DNA of 64,000 nucleotides from Thioclava electrotropha (GCF_002085925.2 NZ_CP053562.1:2522001-2586000), one strand, 5' to 3'; counted from the first letter of the stretch, positions 9,354 to 19,257 are shown. Program-made: numbers and translations. The notes: generated by a model from the letters alone, not told the origin.

Positions 9354-10475
9354 TTATTCGGCGGCGGCTTTCTCCGCTTCGATCTCGGCCGATTTTTTCT
9401 CAACCAATTCAACAATATGGTCGATCATATCCGCGTTGGCCTGCTTGTGATCCTGCTTGCCAGCCATGTAAACCATGCCCGATCCGGCACCACCGCCGGT
9501 AAAGCCGATATCGGTCATCAGCGCCTCGCCGGGACCGTTCACGACGCAGCCGATGATCGACAGGGAGATCGGCGTTTTGATGTGTTCGAGCCTTTCTTCC
9601 AGCTCCGCCACGGTCGCGATCACGTCGAAGCCCTGACGCGCGCAGGATGGACAGGAGATGATCTGCACGCCGCGGGTCCGAAGCCCGAGCGATTTCAGGA
9701 TCTCGAAACCGACCTTCACCTCTTCGACCGGATCGGCCGAGAGCGAGACGCGCAGCGTGTCGCCAATGCCCATCCACAGGAGGTTGCCCAGACCGATCGC
9801 GGATTTCACCGTGCCGGAGGTCAGCCCCCCTGCCTCGGTGATACCAAGGTGGATCGGCGCGTCGGTCGCCTCGGCGATGCCCTGATAGGCAGCGGCGGCG
9901 AGGAACACGTCCGACGCCTTCACCGAAATCTTGTATTCGCGGAAATCGTGATCCTCGAGAATGCGGATATGGTCCATCGCGCTCTCGACCATCGCCTCGG
10001 GGCACGGCTCGCCGTATTTCTCCAGCAGGTGCCGCTCGAGCGAGCCCGCGTTCACGCCGATCCGGATCGAACAGCCGTGATCCTTGGCGGCGCGCACGAC
10101 CTCGGCCACGCGCTTCTCATCGCCGATATTGCCGGGGTTGATGCGCAGGCAAGCCGCCCCCGCCTCCGCCGCTTCGATCGCGCGTTTGTAGTGGAAATGG
10201 ATGTCGGCCACGATCGGCACCGGGCTTTCGCGGCAAATCTCGCGCAGGGCGCGGGTGCTGGACTCGTCCGGGGTCGAGACGCGCACGATATCCGCGCCGA
10301 CATCTGCCGCGCGGATCACCTGATCGAGCGTCGCGCGCACGTCCGAGCTGTCGGTATTGGTCATCGTCTGCACCGAGATCGGCGCATCGCCCCCGACGGG
10401 GACATTTCCGACCATGATCTGGCGAGACTTGCGGCGGTAGATATTGCGCCACGGGCGGACCGGGTTGAGAGACAT
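9354..10475 (-). CDS. ispG: 4-hydroxy-3-methylbut-2-en-1-yl diphosphate synthase
   Basis: IspG (GcpE) carries out the penultimate step of the MEP isoprenoid pathway: it reduces methylerythritol cyclodiphosphate to HMBPP using a 4Fe-4S cluster. The 373-residue product opens with a TIM-barrel part containing [19 protein letters not shown] and ADIHFHY. It ends with the cluster-binding module, where cysteines are visible in [11 protein letters not shown] and [10 protein letters not shown]. The ATG at 10475 has AAGGAG upstream. The RodZ-like gene lies 84 bp upstream on the same strand, a rodZ-ispG order seen in many alphaproteobacteria, so they are probably co-transcribed. Length and motifs match the short bacterial form. 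Confidence 0.95.
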   Translation of the reverse strand: MSLNPVRPWRNIYRRKSRQIMVGNVPVGGDAPISVQTMTNTDSSDVRATLDQVIRAADVGADIVRVSTPDESSTRALREICRESPVPIVADIHFHYKRAIEAAEAGAACLRINPGNIGDEKRVAEVVRAAKDHGCSIRIGVNAGSLERHLLEKYGEPCPEAMVESAMDHIRILEDHDFREYKISVKASDVFLAAAAYQGIAEATDAPIHLGITEAGGLTSGTVKSAIGLGNLLWMGIGDTLRVSLSADPVEEVKVGFEILKSLGLRTRGVQIISCPSCARQGFDVIATVAELEERLEHIKTPISLSIIGCVVNGPGEALMTDIGFTGGGAGSGMVYMAGKQDHKQANADMIDHIVELVEKKSAEIEAEKAAAE

Positions 10476-10559
10476 GCAAACGCTCCTTCGAGACCTCGGC
10501 TCCTGATACGCCAAGGCCCGCTGCGGTGCAACGGGCCGGGGCGGATCGTGATCTGCGGT

Positions 10560-11831
10560 TTATTGCTGGTCGGTCTGCGCCGGCGCGGCGGCATCGCCCG
10601 CATCGGCCACGGCGATCATCTTCGCGAGGTCCTTGTCCTGCGCGAGATTGGCAACCGGATAGTCCTCGTCCAGCGCGGCCGACGACAGCTTGATGTTCTT
10701 CGTGACCTGACCGCGCTTGCCGACCGGGCCATGCGTCACGCCGTTGACCGCGAAATAAATCGCGCCGGATTCGCCCGTGCGCATCGTCGGCGCTTCTTCG
10801 AGCTTGGGCAGCACGTAGCGTTCGCCCGCATCCATGACCTTCTCGAACAGGGTCGCGCCATCGGCAGACTTGATCCGCACCCAGGACGGGCGCACGGCCA
10901 GCACGACGACATCGGGCTGATCCGCTCCCAGCGCCTTGGCAACGGCGGATTGGATATTGTTCTCGGGGCCAGCCGCCGAGGCGAGTTGCGTGCCCTGCGG
11001 CGTGTTCGGGGACGTGTTGGACTGCGCCAGACCGATGAGATTGGGCGTCAGACCCGGAGCGGCTGCGCCCACGCCCTGCCCGGCCAGCGCGCCGGTGGCA
11101 TTGGGGTCGATCGAAGCGATGGGCCCGTCGCGCGACACCAGAACCGGCGCGTCGAGCGCCGCCGGACGGTAGATGCGCGCGGAGCGCTCGGGTTGGGTGA
11201 CCTCGGGCAGCGTGTCGTCGGCCTGCGCCATCTCGGGCCCGTCCTTGACCGAGTCGAGCGGGTCGAGATCGGCCATCACGCCGGGGGCCTGATCCACGGG
11301 CGTCAGCTGCACGCGCTGCACTTCCTGCAGCACGGTCCAGCCGCCATAGCCGATACCGCCACCGATCAGCGCCAGAACGAAGAGCGCACCGACGGCGCGC
11401 GGCTCGATCTTGGTCCAGATCGATTCCTTGCGCGGGATGAAGGCGGGGTTGGCGAGCGCCTCGGCCATGTCCTTCGGGTCGCGCTGCGGCTTCGGACCGG
11501 AGGCGGCTTCGGACATGCCGTGGGCGGGCGAATAGCCAGCCTCGTTGCAGAAGCGCTGGAACGACCATTCGGGGTCGAGGCCGAGATAGCGCGCGTAGGA
11601 GCGCACATAGCCCGCGATGAAGGAGGGCGTGTCGAAAGCTTCCACATCGCAGGCTTCGATGGCCGCGATATAGGCTGCTTTGATCCGGAGTTCGCGCTGG
11701 ACATCAAGGAGCGATTTGGCGAGCGTCGCCCGCTCGCCGCGCATCACATCGCCAAGACGAAGTTCGAAATCGTCGAACCCTTTAGGTTTGACTTCGTCCC
11801 CCGTCGAAGGTTTAGCCCTTCGCCCGATCAT
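10560..11831 (-). CDS. RodZ-like helix-turn-helix membrane protein (DUF4115)
   Basis: A 423-residue protein with the RodZ layout. A cytoplasmic Xre/HTH_25 domain (about 22-95, with AYIAAIEACDVEAFDTP and GYVRSYARYLGLD) is followed by a linker, one transmembrane helix (about 147-165), a long proline-rich periplasmic spacer and a C-terminal DUF4115 domain (about 275-345, with VRIKSADGATLFEKV). RodZ proteins link the MreB cytoskeleton to the cell-wall elongation machinery. The spacer and an extra tail of about 60 residues are longer than in E. coli RodZ. It lies directly upstream of ispG on the same strand. No clear ribosome-binding site was found for the first ATG, so a start a few codons downstream cannot be excluded. 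Confidence 0.85.
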   Translation of the reverse strand: MIGRRAKPSTGDEVKPKGFDDFELRLGDVMRGERATLAKSLLDVQRELRIKAAYIAAIEACDVEAFDTPSFIAGYVRSYARYLGLDPEWSFQRFCNEAGYSPAHGMSEAASGPKPQRDPKDMAEALANPAFIPRKESIWTKIEPRAVGALFVLALIGGGIGYGGWTVLQEVQRVQLTPVDQAPGVMADLDPLDSVKDGPEMAQADDTLPEVTQPERSARIYRPAALDAPVLVSRDGPIASIDPNATGALAGQGVGAAAPGLTPNLIGLAQSNTSPNTPQGTQLASAAGPENNIQSAVAKALGADQPDVVVLAVRPSWVRIKSADGATLFEKVMDAGERYVLPKLEEAPTMRTGESGAIYFAVNGVTHGPVGKRGQVTKNIKLSSAALDEDYPVANLAQDKDLAKMIAVADAGDAAAPAQTDQQ

Positions 11832-11939
11832 GCTGCCTGTCCCTGCCGTTTTCCCGCCTGCGTCGATTCGGAGCCAATAGCCCCTTCGATTAACAAAGGC
11901 TTATCACAAGCAAGCGAGCCGCGCACGCGCCTATGTGGC

Positions 11940-13169
11940 TCACGCGCTGGCTTCGGCGCGATTCAGCTCACAGCGCGCCCAAAGCGCATCCATACCCTTG
12001 ACCAGACCGTCAATCATACCGGTGTCGTGCACCGGCGAGGGCGTGAAGCGCAGACGCTCGGTGCCGCGCGGCACGGTCGGGAAGTTGATCGGCTGGACAT
12101 AGACCCCGAACTCGTCGAGCAGCATGTCCGACAAGGCCTTGGTATGTTTGGGATCTCCGATGATCACGGGCACGATATGCGAGCCGTGATCGATGATCGG
12201 CATGCCCATGCCCTTCAGGCGCATCTTGAGAATCTTCGCGTGCAGCTGCTGCTTGTCGCGCAGTTCTTGACCGCCCTCGCCTTTCAGGAAGGCGATCGAC
12301 GCGGCAGCGCCAGCCGCCACCGCCGGCGGAATCGAGGTGGTGAAGATGAAGCCCGGCGCGTAGGAGCGCACGGCATCGACCATCTTGGCCGAAGCCGCGA
12401 TATAGCCGCCGAACACACCGAAAGCCTTGCCCAGCGTGCCGTTGAAGATGTCGATCCGGTCCATCTCTCCCAGCTTCTCGGCGATACCGGCGCCGCGCGG
12501 GCCATACATGCCGACTGCGTGCACCTCGTCGAGATAGGTCAGCGCACCGAATTCCTCGGCCAGATCGCACAGTTCGGAGATCGGGCCGAAATCGCCATCC
12601 ATCGAATAGACCGACTCGAACGCGATCAGCTTCGGCGCAGCCGGATCGTCGGCGGCCAGCAATTCGCGCAGATGAGCGACGTCATTGTGACGGAAGATGC
12701 GCTTGGCGCCGCCGTTACGGCGGATGCCTTCGATCATCGAGGCGTGGTTCAGCTCGTCGGAATAGATGATGAGGCCGGGGAACAGCTTGGGCAGCGTGCT
12801 CAGCGTCGCGTCATTGGCGATATAGGCCGAGGAGAAGACCAGCGCGGCCTCTTTGCCGTGCAGATCGGCGATCTCGTGCTCCAGCCGCTTGTGATAGACC
12901 GTCGTGCCCGAGATGTTGCGCGTGCCGCCCGAGCCTGCGCCGGTGGCGTCCAGAGCCTCGTGCATCGCCGCCAGCACGACCGGATGCTGGCCCATGCCCA
13001 GATAGTCGTTGCCGCACCAGATGGTGATGTCCTGCTTCGACCCGTCCGGCTTGGTCCAGACGGCGTGGGGGAAATTACCCTTCTCGCGCTCGATATCGAT
13101 GAAGACGCGATAGCGGCCTTCCTCGTGCAGCTTGTCAATCGCCTGATCGAGTGCGCGGTCGTAATCCAT
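11940..13169 (-). CDS. hemA: 5-aminolevulinate synthase
   Basis: HemA condenses glycine and succinyl-CoA to 5-aminolevulinate with pyridoxal phosphate, the first step of tetrapyrrole synthesis by the Shemin (C4) route used in alphaproteobacteria. The 409-residue protein has [10 protein letters not shown] near the substrate site, [12 protein letters not shown] (cofactor-binding Asp and His) and NGTLGKAFG with the Schiff-base lysine at residue 248, the position known in Rhodobacter capsulatus HemA. The ATG at 13169 has GGGAAG upstream; the in-frame ATG at 13187 has none. An FnrL-type box lies 64 bp before the start, implying oxygen control. The product feeds heme and possibly bacteriochlorophyll or cobalamin. 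Confidence 0.96.
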   Translation of the reverse strand: MDYDRALDQAIDKLHEEGRYRVFIDIEREKGNFPHAVWTKPDGSKQDITIWCGNDYLGMGQHPVVLAAMHEALDATGAGSGGTRNISGTTVYHKRLEHEIADLHGKEAALVFSSAYIANDATLSTLPKLFPGLIIYSDELNHASMIEGIRRNGGAKRIFRHNDVAHLRELLAADDPAAPKLIAFESVYSMDGDFGPISELCDLAEEFGALTYLDEVHAVGMYGPRGAGIAEKLGEMDRIDIFNGTLGKAFGVFGGYIAASAKMVDAVRSYAPGFIFTTSIPPAVAAGAAASIAFLKGEGGQELRDKQQLHAKILKMRLKGMGMPIIDHGSHIVPVIIGDPKHTKALSDMLLDEFGVYVQPINFPTVPRGTERLRFTPSPVHDTGMIDGLVKGMDALWARCELNRAEASA

Positions 13170-13232
13170 CTCGTGCTTCCCTTGCATGACTGTTCGCTGG
13201 GTCTGCCCTACCGGGCACCACAAAGCGCGACA

Positions 13233-13246
13233 TTGATAAATGTCAA
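13233..13246. promoter_or_regulatory. FnrL/FNR-type box upstream of hemA
   Basis: TTGAT, AAAT, GTCAA matches the FNR/FnrL consensus TTGAT-N4-RTCAA at every specified position. It lies 64 bp upstream of the hemA ATG in the divergent hemA/M20 interval. FnrL activation of hemA under low oxygen is established in Rhodobacter sphaeroides; the same role here is inference. Confidence 0.82.
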
Positions 13247-13391
13247 ATTCCTCTCCCTGAAGCGCAAAAATGTCGCAAATAGTCATGAAAAGCAAACATT
13301 CAGTTTTCGCAATTTGTCGCGCCCTTGCGTCACCCCCTCTGGACAGTCCCGCGCGCAGCCCTAGGCTGAGGCCAAAATAAAGGAGGCCTGC

Positions 13392-14768
13392 ATGGCACTG
13401 AACGAGGTTCTCACCGAAATCGATAGCGGCCTGGACGCCGCGATGGACCGTCTTTTCGAGCTGCTGAAAATCCGCTCGATCTCGACCGATCCGGCCTATC
13501 GCGAAGAGACCCACGAAGCTGCGGAATGGCTCGTCAAGGAATTGAAATCGCTGGGTTTCGACGCCGAACTGCGCCCGACCACGGGGCACCCGATGGTGGT
13601 TGCGCATTCCAAGGGCGACGGCCCGCGCCTGCTGTTCTACGGCCACTACGACGTGCAGCCGGTGGACCCGCTGGAGCTGTGGAACACGCCCCCCTTCGAG
13701 CCGCAGATCGAAGATACCGAGAATGGTCGCGTCATCCGTGGTCGCGGCGCGTCCGACGACAAGGGTCAGCTGATGACCTTCATCGAGGCCTGCCGCGCCT
13801 ATAAGGCCGTGAACGGCGAGCTTCCTGGCAATCTTGTGATCTTTCTTGAAGGCGAGGAAGAATCGGGCTCGCCCTCGCTGGTGCCCTTCCTCGAGAACAA
13901 CCGCGAAGAGCTGACCTCCGATCTGGCGCTGATCTGCGACACCTCGATGGTCTCGCCCGGCGTGCCCTCGATCGCGGGCTCCTTGCGCGGGATGCTGAAG
14001 GAGGAATTCACCCTGCACGGGCCGCGCATCGATCTGCATTCGGGCCATTACGGCGGCCCCGCGCTGAACCCGCTGCGCGAGATTTCCAAGATCATCGCGA
14101 GCTTCCATGACGATCAGGGCCGCGTCGCGGTCGAAGGCTTCTACGAGGGCGTCCACGAAGTCCCGGCCGAGCAGCTCGAAGCGTGGAAGACCTGCGGCTT
14201 CGACGAGAAGGAATACCTTCAGCACGCGGGCATGACCGTGCCGCATGGCGAAGAGGGCTATTCGGCGCTGGAGCAGCAATGGGCACGCCCGACGCTGGAG
14301 ATCAACGGTCTCTGGGGCGGCTATCAAGGCGCGGGCTCGAAGACCGTGATCCCGGCCGAGGCGCATTGCAAGATCACCTGCCGTCTCGTGGGCGACATGG
14401 ACCCGGCCCACGTCCGCAAGGCGCTGCGCGCCCATGTCGAGGCACGCTTGCCGGTCGATGCGCGCATCACCTGGGACGGTGATCTCGATGGCGCACCTGC
14501 CTCCGTGATGGACACGTCGCGCCCCGAATTCGAAGCCGCGCGTCAGGCGCTGAGCGACGAATGGAACCGCGAGGCGGTCATCGTCGGCATGGGCGGCTCG
14601 ATCCCGATCGGCTACTACTTCAAGTCGATCCTCGGCATGGACGCGATGCTGATCGGCTTCGCCAATGACGACGACGCGATCCACTCCCCGAACGAGAAAT
14701 ACGACGTGAAAAGCTTCCACAAGGGCATCCGCTCCTGGGCGCGCATCCTCGACCGGATCGCGAAATAA
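13392..14768 (+). CDS. M20-family metallopeptidase (dipeptidase-like)
   Basis: A 458-residue di-zinc exopeptidase, cytoplasmic as no signal is seen, that would cleave dipeptides or related amides. Metal-site motifs are in the family order: [12 protein letters not shown] (His and Asp), [10 protein letters not shown] (bridging Asp), EGEEESGS (catalytic Glu-Glu), LICDTS (Asp) and the C-terminal GGSIPI region with a late histidine in [10 protein letters not shown]. An inserted lid/dimerisation domain spans about residues 205-360. Length fits the CNDP-like dipeptidase subgroup. AGGAGG lies just upstream of the ATG. It is divergent from hemA and ends in a strong terminator, so it forms its own transcription unit. 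Confidence 0.9.
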   Translation: MALNEVLTEIDSGLDAAMDRLFELLKIRSISTDPAYREETHEAAEWLVKELKSLGFDAELRPTTGHPMVVAHSKGDGPRLLFYGHYDVQPVDPLELWNTPPFEPQIEDTENGRVIRGRGASDDKGQLMTFIEACRAYKAVNGELPGNLVIFLEGEEESGSPSLVPFLENNREELTSDLALICDTSMVSPGVPSIAGSLRGMLKEEFTLHGPRIDLHSGHYGGPALNPLREISKIIASFHDDQGRVAVEGFYEGVHEVPAEQLEAWKTCGFDEKEYLQHAGMTVPHGEEGYSALEQQWARPTLEINGLWGGYQGAGSKTVIPAEAHCKITCRLVGDMDPAHVRKALRAHVEARLPVDARITWDGDLDGAPASVMDTSRPEFEAARQALSDEWNREAVIVGMGGSIPIGYYFKSILGMDAMLIGFANDDDAIHSPNEKYDVKSFHKGIRSWARILDRIAK

Positions 14769-14814
14769 GCACGCGGCCGGGGGCTTGGCGGCCCTCGGCA
14801 GACGCGATTATCGC

Positions 14815-14848
14815 AAAAGGCTGCCGGAGCTTGGCCCGGCAGCCTTTT
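14815..14848 (+). terminator. Intrinsic terminator after the M20 peptidase gene
   Basis: AAAAGGCTGCCGG and CCGGCAGCCTTTT form a 13-pair perfect stem with an eight-base loop, ending in T residues on both strands. It can also terminate readthrough from the converging OmpA-like gene. Confidence 0.88.
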
Positions 14849-14951
14849 CATTTGTCATTGGGGCGCGCTCATTTCGCAGCTTGCAGGGCAGTGCCGAGGG
14901 ACGGCTCGGCGCGTTCCTCGACTGGCTGACGGAGATCGTCTGACCGGCGCC

Positions 14952-16343
14952 TCAGCGCTCGGTCAGTTTCAGCTCGATTCGGCGGTTCTGGGCGCGCGCT
15001 TCGGGCGTGTCGGCGGTGTTCACCGGGTCGAACTGCGCGAACCCGGCGGCGGCGAGGCGTTGCGGCGGGAAGCCGAGGCTCTCGACCATATATTTCACCA
15101 CCGACAGCGCGCGGGCTTGGCTCAGCTCCCAGTTATCCTTGAACTCGCCCTGCCCCGACAGCGGCGTGTCGTCGGTATGGCCATCGACGCGGATGATCCA
15201 CGGAATGTCGCCCGGGATTTCCCCACGCAGCTGGTCGAGCAGCGAGGTCACCTGCTTGATCTGCGCGCGGCCCGCATCAGACAGCGTTGCGGAGGCCGGC
15301 GCGAAGAGCACCTCGGAGGAGAAGACGAAACGGTCGCCTTCGATCTTCACGCCCTGTTTGCCCTTCAGAAGCTGCGACAGCTTGCCGAAGAATTCCGAAC
15401 GGTAGTTCTCCAGATCTTTTGCCTTGGCCTCGGCCTCCTTGCGCATCTTCTCCTGCAGGTCCGCGCGTTTCTTTTCCTCGGAGGCCGCACGGGCCAGCGC
15501 CGCGTTCAGCTGCTGGCCGAGATTGTCGAGCTGCACCTTGGCCGCGGCATCCTTCTGCTGCGCCTCGTCGAGCACGTTCTGCAGCTGCGCGAGCTGGCTG
15601 CGCAACGCCGCAACCTGTTGATTGAGCAGAGCGACTTTCTTCTGCGCGCCTTCCGAGATCGCCTGCTGATCGGCCAGCGCCTTCTGCGCGGTGGCTTTCA
15701 GCGCGGCCTGCTTCTCGGCCTCGGACAGCTGCTTGCCGAGCTGCTTTTCCAGATCGTCTTTCGCGGTCTGCGCGGCGGCGAGCTTGGTCAGCGTGTCCTC
15801 GGCCTTTTTGCGCGCTTCTTCGAGCTGCAGCGTCATCGCCGCGACCTCATCACCCGATTTCGTCAGCTTGTCGCGCAGATCGGCGATGGTTTCCTTGCTT
15901 AGCCGGATTTCGTCGGCCTTGGCGCTCGCATCCTGCTGCGCGGCGTTGCGCTCGCCCACCAATTGCGCGACGCGGGCCTCGAATTCGGTGATCTTCTGCT
16001 TGGCATCGGCCAGCGCGGCCCTGCGGTCATCGAGCTGCGAGGTGAGCGTCGCGATCAGCGAGTCCTGCTGGTCGGCCTTGTCCTTCGCATTCTCCAACTC
16101 GCCGGTCAGCTGCTGCGTCTTCGTCTGTTGCAGCGACAGCGCCTTGGCGAGGTTCGACACCTGTTCGTTGAGCTGGATCAGCTCGCCTTCCTTGGTGCTC
16201 AGCGTATCGCGCAGCACCGATTGCACGATCATGAAGATCGACAGGACGAACATCAGGACCAGAAGAAGCGCCGTCATCGCATCGACGAAACCCGGCCAGA
16301 TATTGGTCGAGAACCGATTGCCGCCGCGCCGTGCCAGAGCCAT
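14952..16343 (-). CDS. MotB/OmpA-like protein with long coiled coil
   Basis: A 463-residue inner-membrane protein with one N-terminal transmembrane helix (about 23-44, preceded by the MotB-like FSTNIWPGFVDAMTA). A very long alanine/glutamine-rich coiled coil (about 50-320) follows, then a C-terminal OmpA/MotB peptidoglycan-binding domain (about 335-460) with DGHTDDTPL and NRRIELKLTER. The Asp in GFVDAMTA occupies the position of the proton-binding Asp of MotB. The gene follows the MotA/ExbB-like gene by 3 bp, so the pair should form a proton-driven complex spanning membrane and cell wall. No flagellar, Tol or TonB genes lie nearby. The pair is common in Rhodobacteraceae but its function is not established to my knowledge. 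Confidence 0.82.
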   Translation of the reverse strand: MALARRGGNRFSTNIWPGFVDAMTALLLVLMFVLSIFMIVQSVLRDTLSTKEGELIQLNEQVSNLAKALSLQQTKTQQLTGELENAKDKADQQDSLIATLTSQLDDRRAALADAKQKITEFEARVAQLVGERNAAQQDASAKADEIRLSKETIADLRDKLTKSGDEVAAMTLQLEEARKKAEDTLTKLAAAQTAKDDLEKQLGKQLSEAEKQAALKATAQKALADQQAISEGAQKKVALLNQQVAALRSQLAQLQNVLDEAQQKDAAAKVQLDNLGQQLNAALARAASEEKKRADLQEKMRKEAEAKAKDLENYRSEFFGKLSQLLKGKQGVKIEGDRFVFSSEVLFAPASATLSDAGRAQIKQVTSLLDQLRGEIPGDIPWIIRVDGHTDDTPLSGQGEFKDNWELSQARALSVVKYMVESLGFPPQRLAAAGFAQFDPVNTADTPEARAQNRRIELKLTER

Positions 16344-16346
16344 GAA

Positions 16347-17543
16347 TTAATCCTCGCGATGCGGTTTGTAGCCGAGGATCGCCCGGGTGAGACCTGCGAA
16401 ATCGTGGCGCAGCTCGGCCATGCTTTCCTGCCGTCCGGCGCTGACTTCCTCGAGCATCCGCATCATCTGCTGGTCGATCGAGCGCAGCCGCATCCGGGTC
16501 TCCATCAGCGCCTCCGCCTCGGGTGCGCCTTCGGCCGTGCGTTGCGCGAGGTGATCGAGCGCGCCGATCAGCCGCTCCTGCCCCTCGGCCATCTGTTGCA
16601 GCGCGCCTTGCTGGCGGTGGCGCGCATCCATCTCTGCCGAGAGCCGTTCCGACAGGTCGTGAATGGCGTTTGACAGATGCGCGATCCGCGCCTCGGTCTG
16701 CACGCGACCGGCATCGGAGCGCACGAACAGTGTCTGGATCTGGTCCATCTGTTCGGACATGTGATCGAGGACGCCCGCCACCATCGAGCCTTCGCCATCG
16801 CCCCCTTCGAGCGCGGTGAAGGACAGCCGCGTGATCGAGGAAATCCATTCCTCCAGCTCGCGGTAGAACCGGTTCTGACCGTGGCTTGCGAACAGTTCCA
16901 ACAAGCCCACCACCAGCGAGCCCGCAAGACCCAAGAGCGAGGAGGAGAACGCCGTGCCCATGCCGCCCAGCTGCGCCTCCAGACCCGTCATCAGGTTGTC
17001 GAACACGCCGATCGCGCTCTCGCCTTCCTTGGGCGCCAGTGCGCGAATGGTCTCGACCACCGCAGGCACGGTGGTAGCGAGGCCGTAAAACGTCCCGAGC
17101 AGGCCGAGGAAGATCAGCAGCCCAGCGATATAGCGGGTGATGTCGCGCGCCTCGTCGATCCGGGTCGCGACGGATTCGAGGATCGAGCGCCCCGAGGACG
17201 ACGACACCGCGCGGCGCGCCTCGCGCGAGCCCAGAAGGGACGCAAGCGGCGCCAGCATCGACGGCGGGCGCACCTGCGGACGACCGGGGCGGTCCGCGGC
17301 GAAGCTCTCGATCCAGTTCACCGCCTTCACCAGCTGCACCACCTGCCAGAAACAGGCGAGGATGCCGAAGACGAAGACCGCGAGGATCACCCCGTTCAGC
17401 CAGGGATTGGCGAGGAAAATCGGGAAGATGCGCGAATAGGCGAAATAGCCACCCGTAGCGACCAAGCCGAGCACCAGAAGCATCAGGATCACCTGACGCA
17501 CGGGTTGTGAGAATTGCGGCTCCAGCCGGATCGGCTCTTCCAT
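16347..17543 (-). CDS. MotA/TolQ/ExbB-like proton-channel protein
   Basis: A 398-residue integral membrane protein with a MotA_ExbB core. Hydrophobic helices lie at about 15-35, 47-68, 133-155 and 185-207. The conserved channel region is LIFLGLLGTFYGLATTVPAV followed by an AFSSSLLGLAGSLVVGLLE helix. A long helical cytoplasmic C-terminal tail (about 240-398) contains several 'RxL/QMxxM' heptad-like stretches and extends past usual ExbB lengths. It is the first gene of a pair with the MotB/OmpA-like gene. Together they should use the proton gradient to move or tension a peptidoglycan-anchored rod. The same two-component architecture occurs in ZorAB of Zorya defence, but no Zorya effector genes lie here. 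Confidence 0.82.
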   Translation of the reverse strand: MEEPIRLEPQFSQPVRQVILMLLVLGLVATGGYFAYSRIFPIFLANPWLNGVILAVFVFGILACFWQVVQLVKAVNWIESFAADRPGRPQVRPPSMLAPLASLLGSREARRAVSSSSGRSILESVATRIDEARDITRYIAGLLIFLGLLGTFYGLATTVPAVVETIRALAPKEGESAIGVFDNLMTGLEAQLGGMGTAFSSSLLGLAGSLVVGLLELFASHGQNRFYRELEEWISSITRLSFTALEGGDGEGSMVAGVLDHMSEQMDQIQTLFVRSDAGRVQTEARIAHLSNAIHDLSERLSAEMDARHRQQGALQQMAEGQERLIGALDHLAQRTAEGAPEAEALMETRMRLRSIDQQMMRMLEEVSAGRQESMAELRHDFAGLTRAILGYKPHRED

Positions 17544-17605
17544 TATTGCCCCTCTTGCCTGTTTGCGCAGAGCCTAGCGAGGGTGCAGCCCTTCGCCAAG
17601 GGCTA

Positions 17606-18151
17606 TCACGACAAGTCGTGCAGCCGTGCCACCAATGCATCAAGATGGGGATCCGGGATGCCCAATTCGTGCAGATGCTGGGCAGTATTGAACAGATAAT
17701 CGCGGTTCGGACCGCGCCCGCCGGTGGCGCTGGCGATGATCCGCGCCTGCTCGTCATCGGAAAGCCCGCCGCAATACTGATCGTGATGGCGGTCGATCAC
17801 ATAGGTGACCGCGCGCACGCGCCGCCCGTCATCCAGATCGACGTCGATCTCTCGTTCCAGATAGGCCGAGGTCACCAACTCGCGCTCGCGCAGATAGGCC
17901 ATTACCTCGTCTTCCTGTCCGGGCCGGATCGCGAAGGCGAGCCCCGCGCAGCCGCCCTGCCCCTCGTCGAGCGCCAGCACCAGCCCCGGCGCTTCGGGCG
18001 TGCCCCGATGCACCAGCGAGCGCAGGCAGAAGCTGCGCTCCCAACCCGGCGCACGGGCGAGCATCCGCTCGTCAAAATCGAAGCCGGGGTTCCAGATCAG
18101 CGAGCCGTAGCCGAAGACCCAGATCCTGTTGTCGTCGCACTGGTCCTGCAT
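17606..18151 (-). CDS. chaC: ChaC-like gamma-glutamylcyclotransferase
   Basis: A 181-residue cytoplasmic enzyme of the ChaC group that would split glutathione into 5-oxoproline and Cys-Gly. The nucleotide-like loop motif WVFGYGSLIWNPGF is at residues 10-23, the catalytic glutamate is probably in LEREIDVDL near 98-106, and YLFNTAQHLHELGIPD marks the C-terminal conserved helix. Length agrees with bacterial ChaC. The start chosen is the only ATG ahead of the first motif. No obvious ribosome-binding site precedes it, so a weakly translated or leaderless message is possible. It is divergent from the DUF2125 gene 47 bp away. Confidence 0.86.
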   Translation of the reverse strand: MQDQCDDNRIWVFGYGSLIWNPGFDFDERMLARAPGWERSFCLRSLVHRGTPEAPGLVLALDEGQGGCAGLAFAIRPGQEDEVMAYLRERELVTSAYLEREIDVDLDDGRRVRAVTYVIDRHHDQYCGGLSDDEQARIIASATGGRGPNRDYLFNTAQHLHELGIPDPHLDALVARLHDLS

Positions 18152-18198
18152 GAGAACACGGCTTACATGGGGTTCACCCGATTTGCAAAGAGGCGAAG

Positions 18199-19254
18199 AT
18201 GCGCAAACTGATCATTCTGGTGCTGGTCGCGACGCTGGCCTATTGCGGCTACTGGTTTTACGGCGCGCATAAGATCGAAAACGGCGCGCGCGACATGCTC
18301 GCGCAGGCCCGGCAGGAAGGCTGGGGCGATGCGCAATCGGTGTCGCTGGCGGGCTTCCCCTCGCGCTTCGATCTGACCTTCGACAAGCCCGAACTGAAGG
18401 ATCAGGGCGGCCTGTGGCACTGGAGCGCGCCCTTTGCGCAGCTCTTCGCTCTGGGATACGAACCCAATAAAGTGATCGCCTACCTGCCCTCGGGCCAGTC
18501 GCTGCAACTGGGCGATCAAAGCTACAAGCTGACGCAAGAGGACATGCGCGCCTCGCTGACGGTGGGCTATTCGACCGCGCTGCCGCTGGAGCGGGCGATT
18601 GCCGTGATCTCCGCGCCGGTGCTGACGCCCGCGGGCGAGACGGCCCCCGCGCTTTCGGCCGATCAGCTGCGCCTCGCCATCGAGCGCAAGGACAAGGCGC
18701 AGGGCGCGCTCGGCGGCTCGGCGCAAGCCGCCGATCTGGTGATGCCCGCCGCCGCCTATCGTCTGGGCGCGGAGGCGAAGTCGCTGAAACTCCCGGCCGA
18801 TCTCCTGGAGCGGGTCGACCCGAAGGGCAAGCTGCCCGACACCATCGCACGCATCCATTTCGACGCGCTGATCGGCACGCGCGAACCGATCGACCAGACC
18901 GCGCTGGAAGCGGGCATCCCGGGGCTGATGACGTTCTCGGTTTCGGACCTTTCGCTGAGCTGGGGCGGCAACGATGTTTCGGTCGAGGGCAACCTGACGG
19001 TCGATCCCTCGGGCTATCCCGACGGCACGCTGACGATCCGCTCTGCCTCGTGGCGCAACTGGGTCGGCATCGCGCAGAGCATGGGTCTGATCGGCAAGGA
19101 CCAGATGAAGCTCGTAACCGGGATCGGCGCGATGCTGGCCGCGAAGAACCCCGATGGCGCGCTGGAAGTGCCGCTTGTCTTCAAGGACGGGCAGATGAGC
19201 CTCGGCCCGGTGCCGCTCGGCCCCGCGCCGCAGCTGGTCGCGCAGCGGCAGTAA
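18199..19254 (+). CDS. DUF2125 family protein, secreted or membrane-anchored
   Basis: A 351-residue protein that opens with a hydrophobic signal or anchor (about 3-20), then GAHKIENGARDMLAQARQEGW and SVSLAGFPSRFDLTFD, the hallmark of alphaproteobacterial DUF2125 proteins. These have a repetitive beta-rich, AsmA-like character and are thought to lie in the periplasm; their function is unknown. GAGGCGAAG directly precedes the ATG. The stop is 3 bp from the convergent extensin-like gene's stop with no terminator hairpin between them, so transcripts may overlap there. Confidence 0.83.
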   Translation: MRKLIILVLVATLAYCGYWFYGAHKIENGARDMLAQARQEGWGDAQSVSLAGFPSRFDLTFDKPELKDQGGLWHWSAPFAQLFALGYEPNKVIAYLPSGQSLQLGDQSYKLTQEDMRASLTVGYSTALPLERAIAVISAPVLTPAGETAPALSADQLRLAIERKDKAQGALGGSAQAADLVMPAAAYRLGAEAKSLKLPADLLERVDPKGKLPDTIARIHFDALIGTREPIDQTALEAGIPGLMTFSVSDLSLSWGGNDVSVEGNLTVDPSGYPDGTLTIRSASWRNWVGIAQSMGLIGKDQMKLVTGIGAMLAAKNPDGALEVPLVFKDGQMSLGPVPLGPAPQLVAQRQ

Positions 19255-19257
19255 AGG

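Noticed and set aside
9267..13364. Very long plus-strand open frame opposite ispG, the RodZ-like gene and hemA
   Set aside because: It is a GC-rich antisense shadow: the minus-strand genes carry full family motifs and ribosome-binding sites, while this frame has a low-complexity Arg/His/Gly composition and no recognisable domain.
13170..14720. Extended hemA reading frame running to 14720
   Set aside because: It crosses the intergenic FnrL box and the divergent M20 gene. The HemA start at 13169 has a ribosome-binding site and gives the known family length.
14952..17543. Zorya-like (ZorAB) defence system
   Set aside because: The MotA/MotB-like pair has the right architecture, but there are no zorC, zorD or zorE genes nearby; the neighbours are housekeeping genes and the pair is in a core region.
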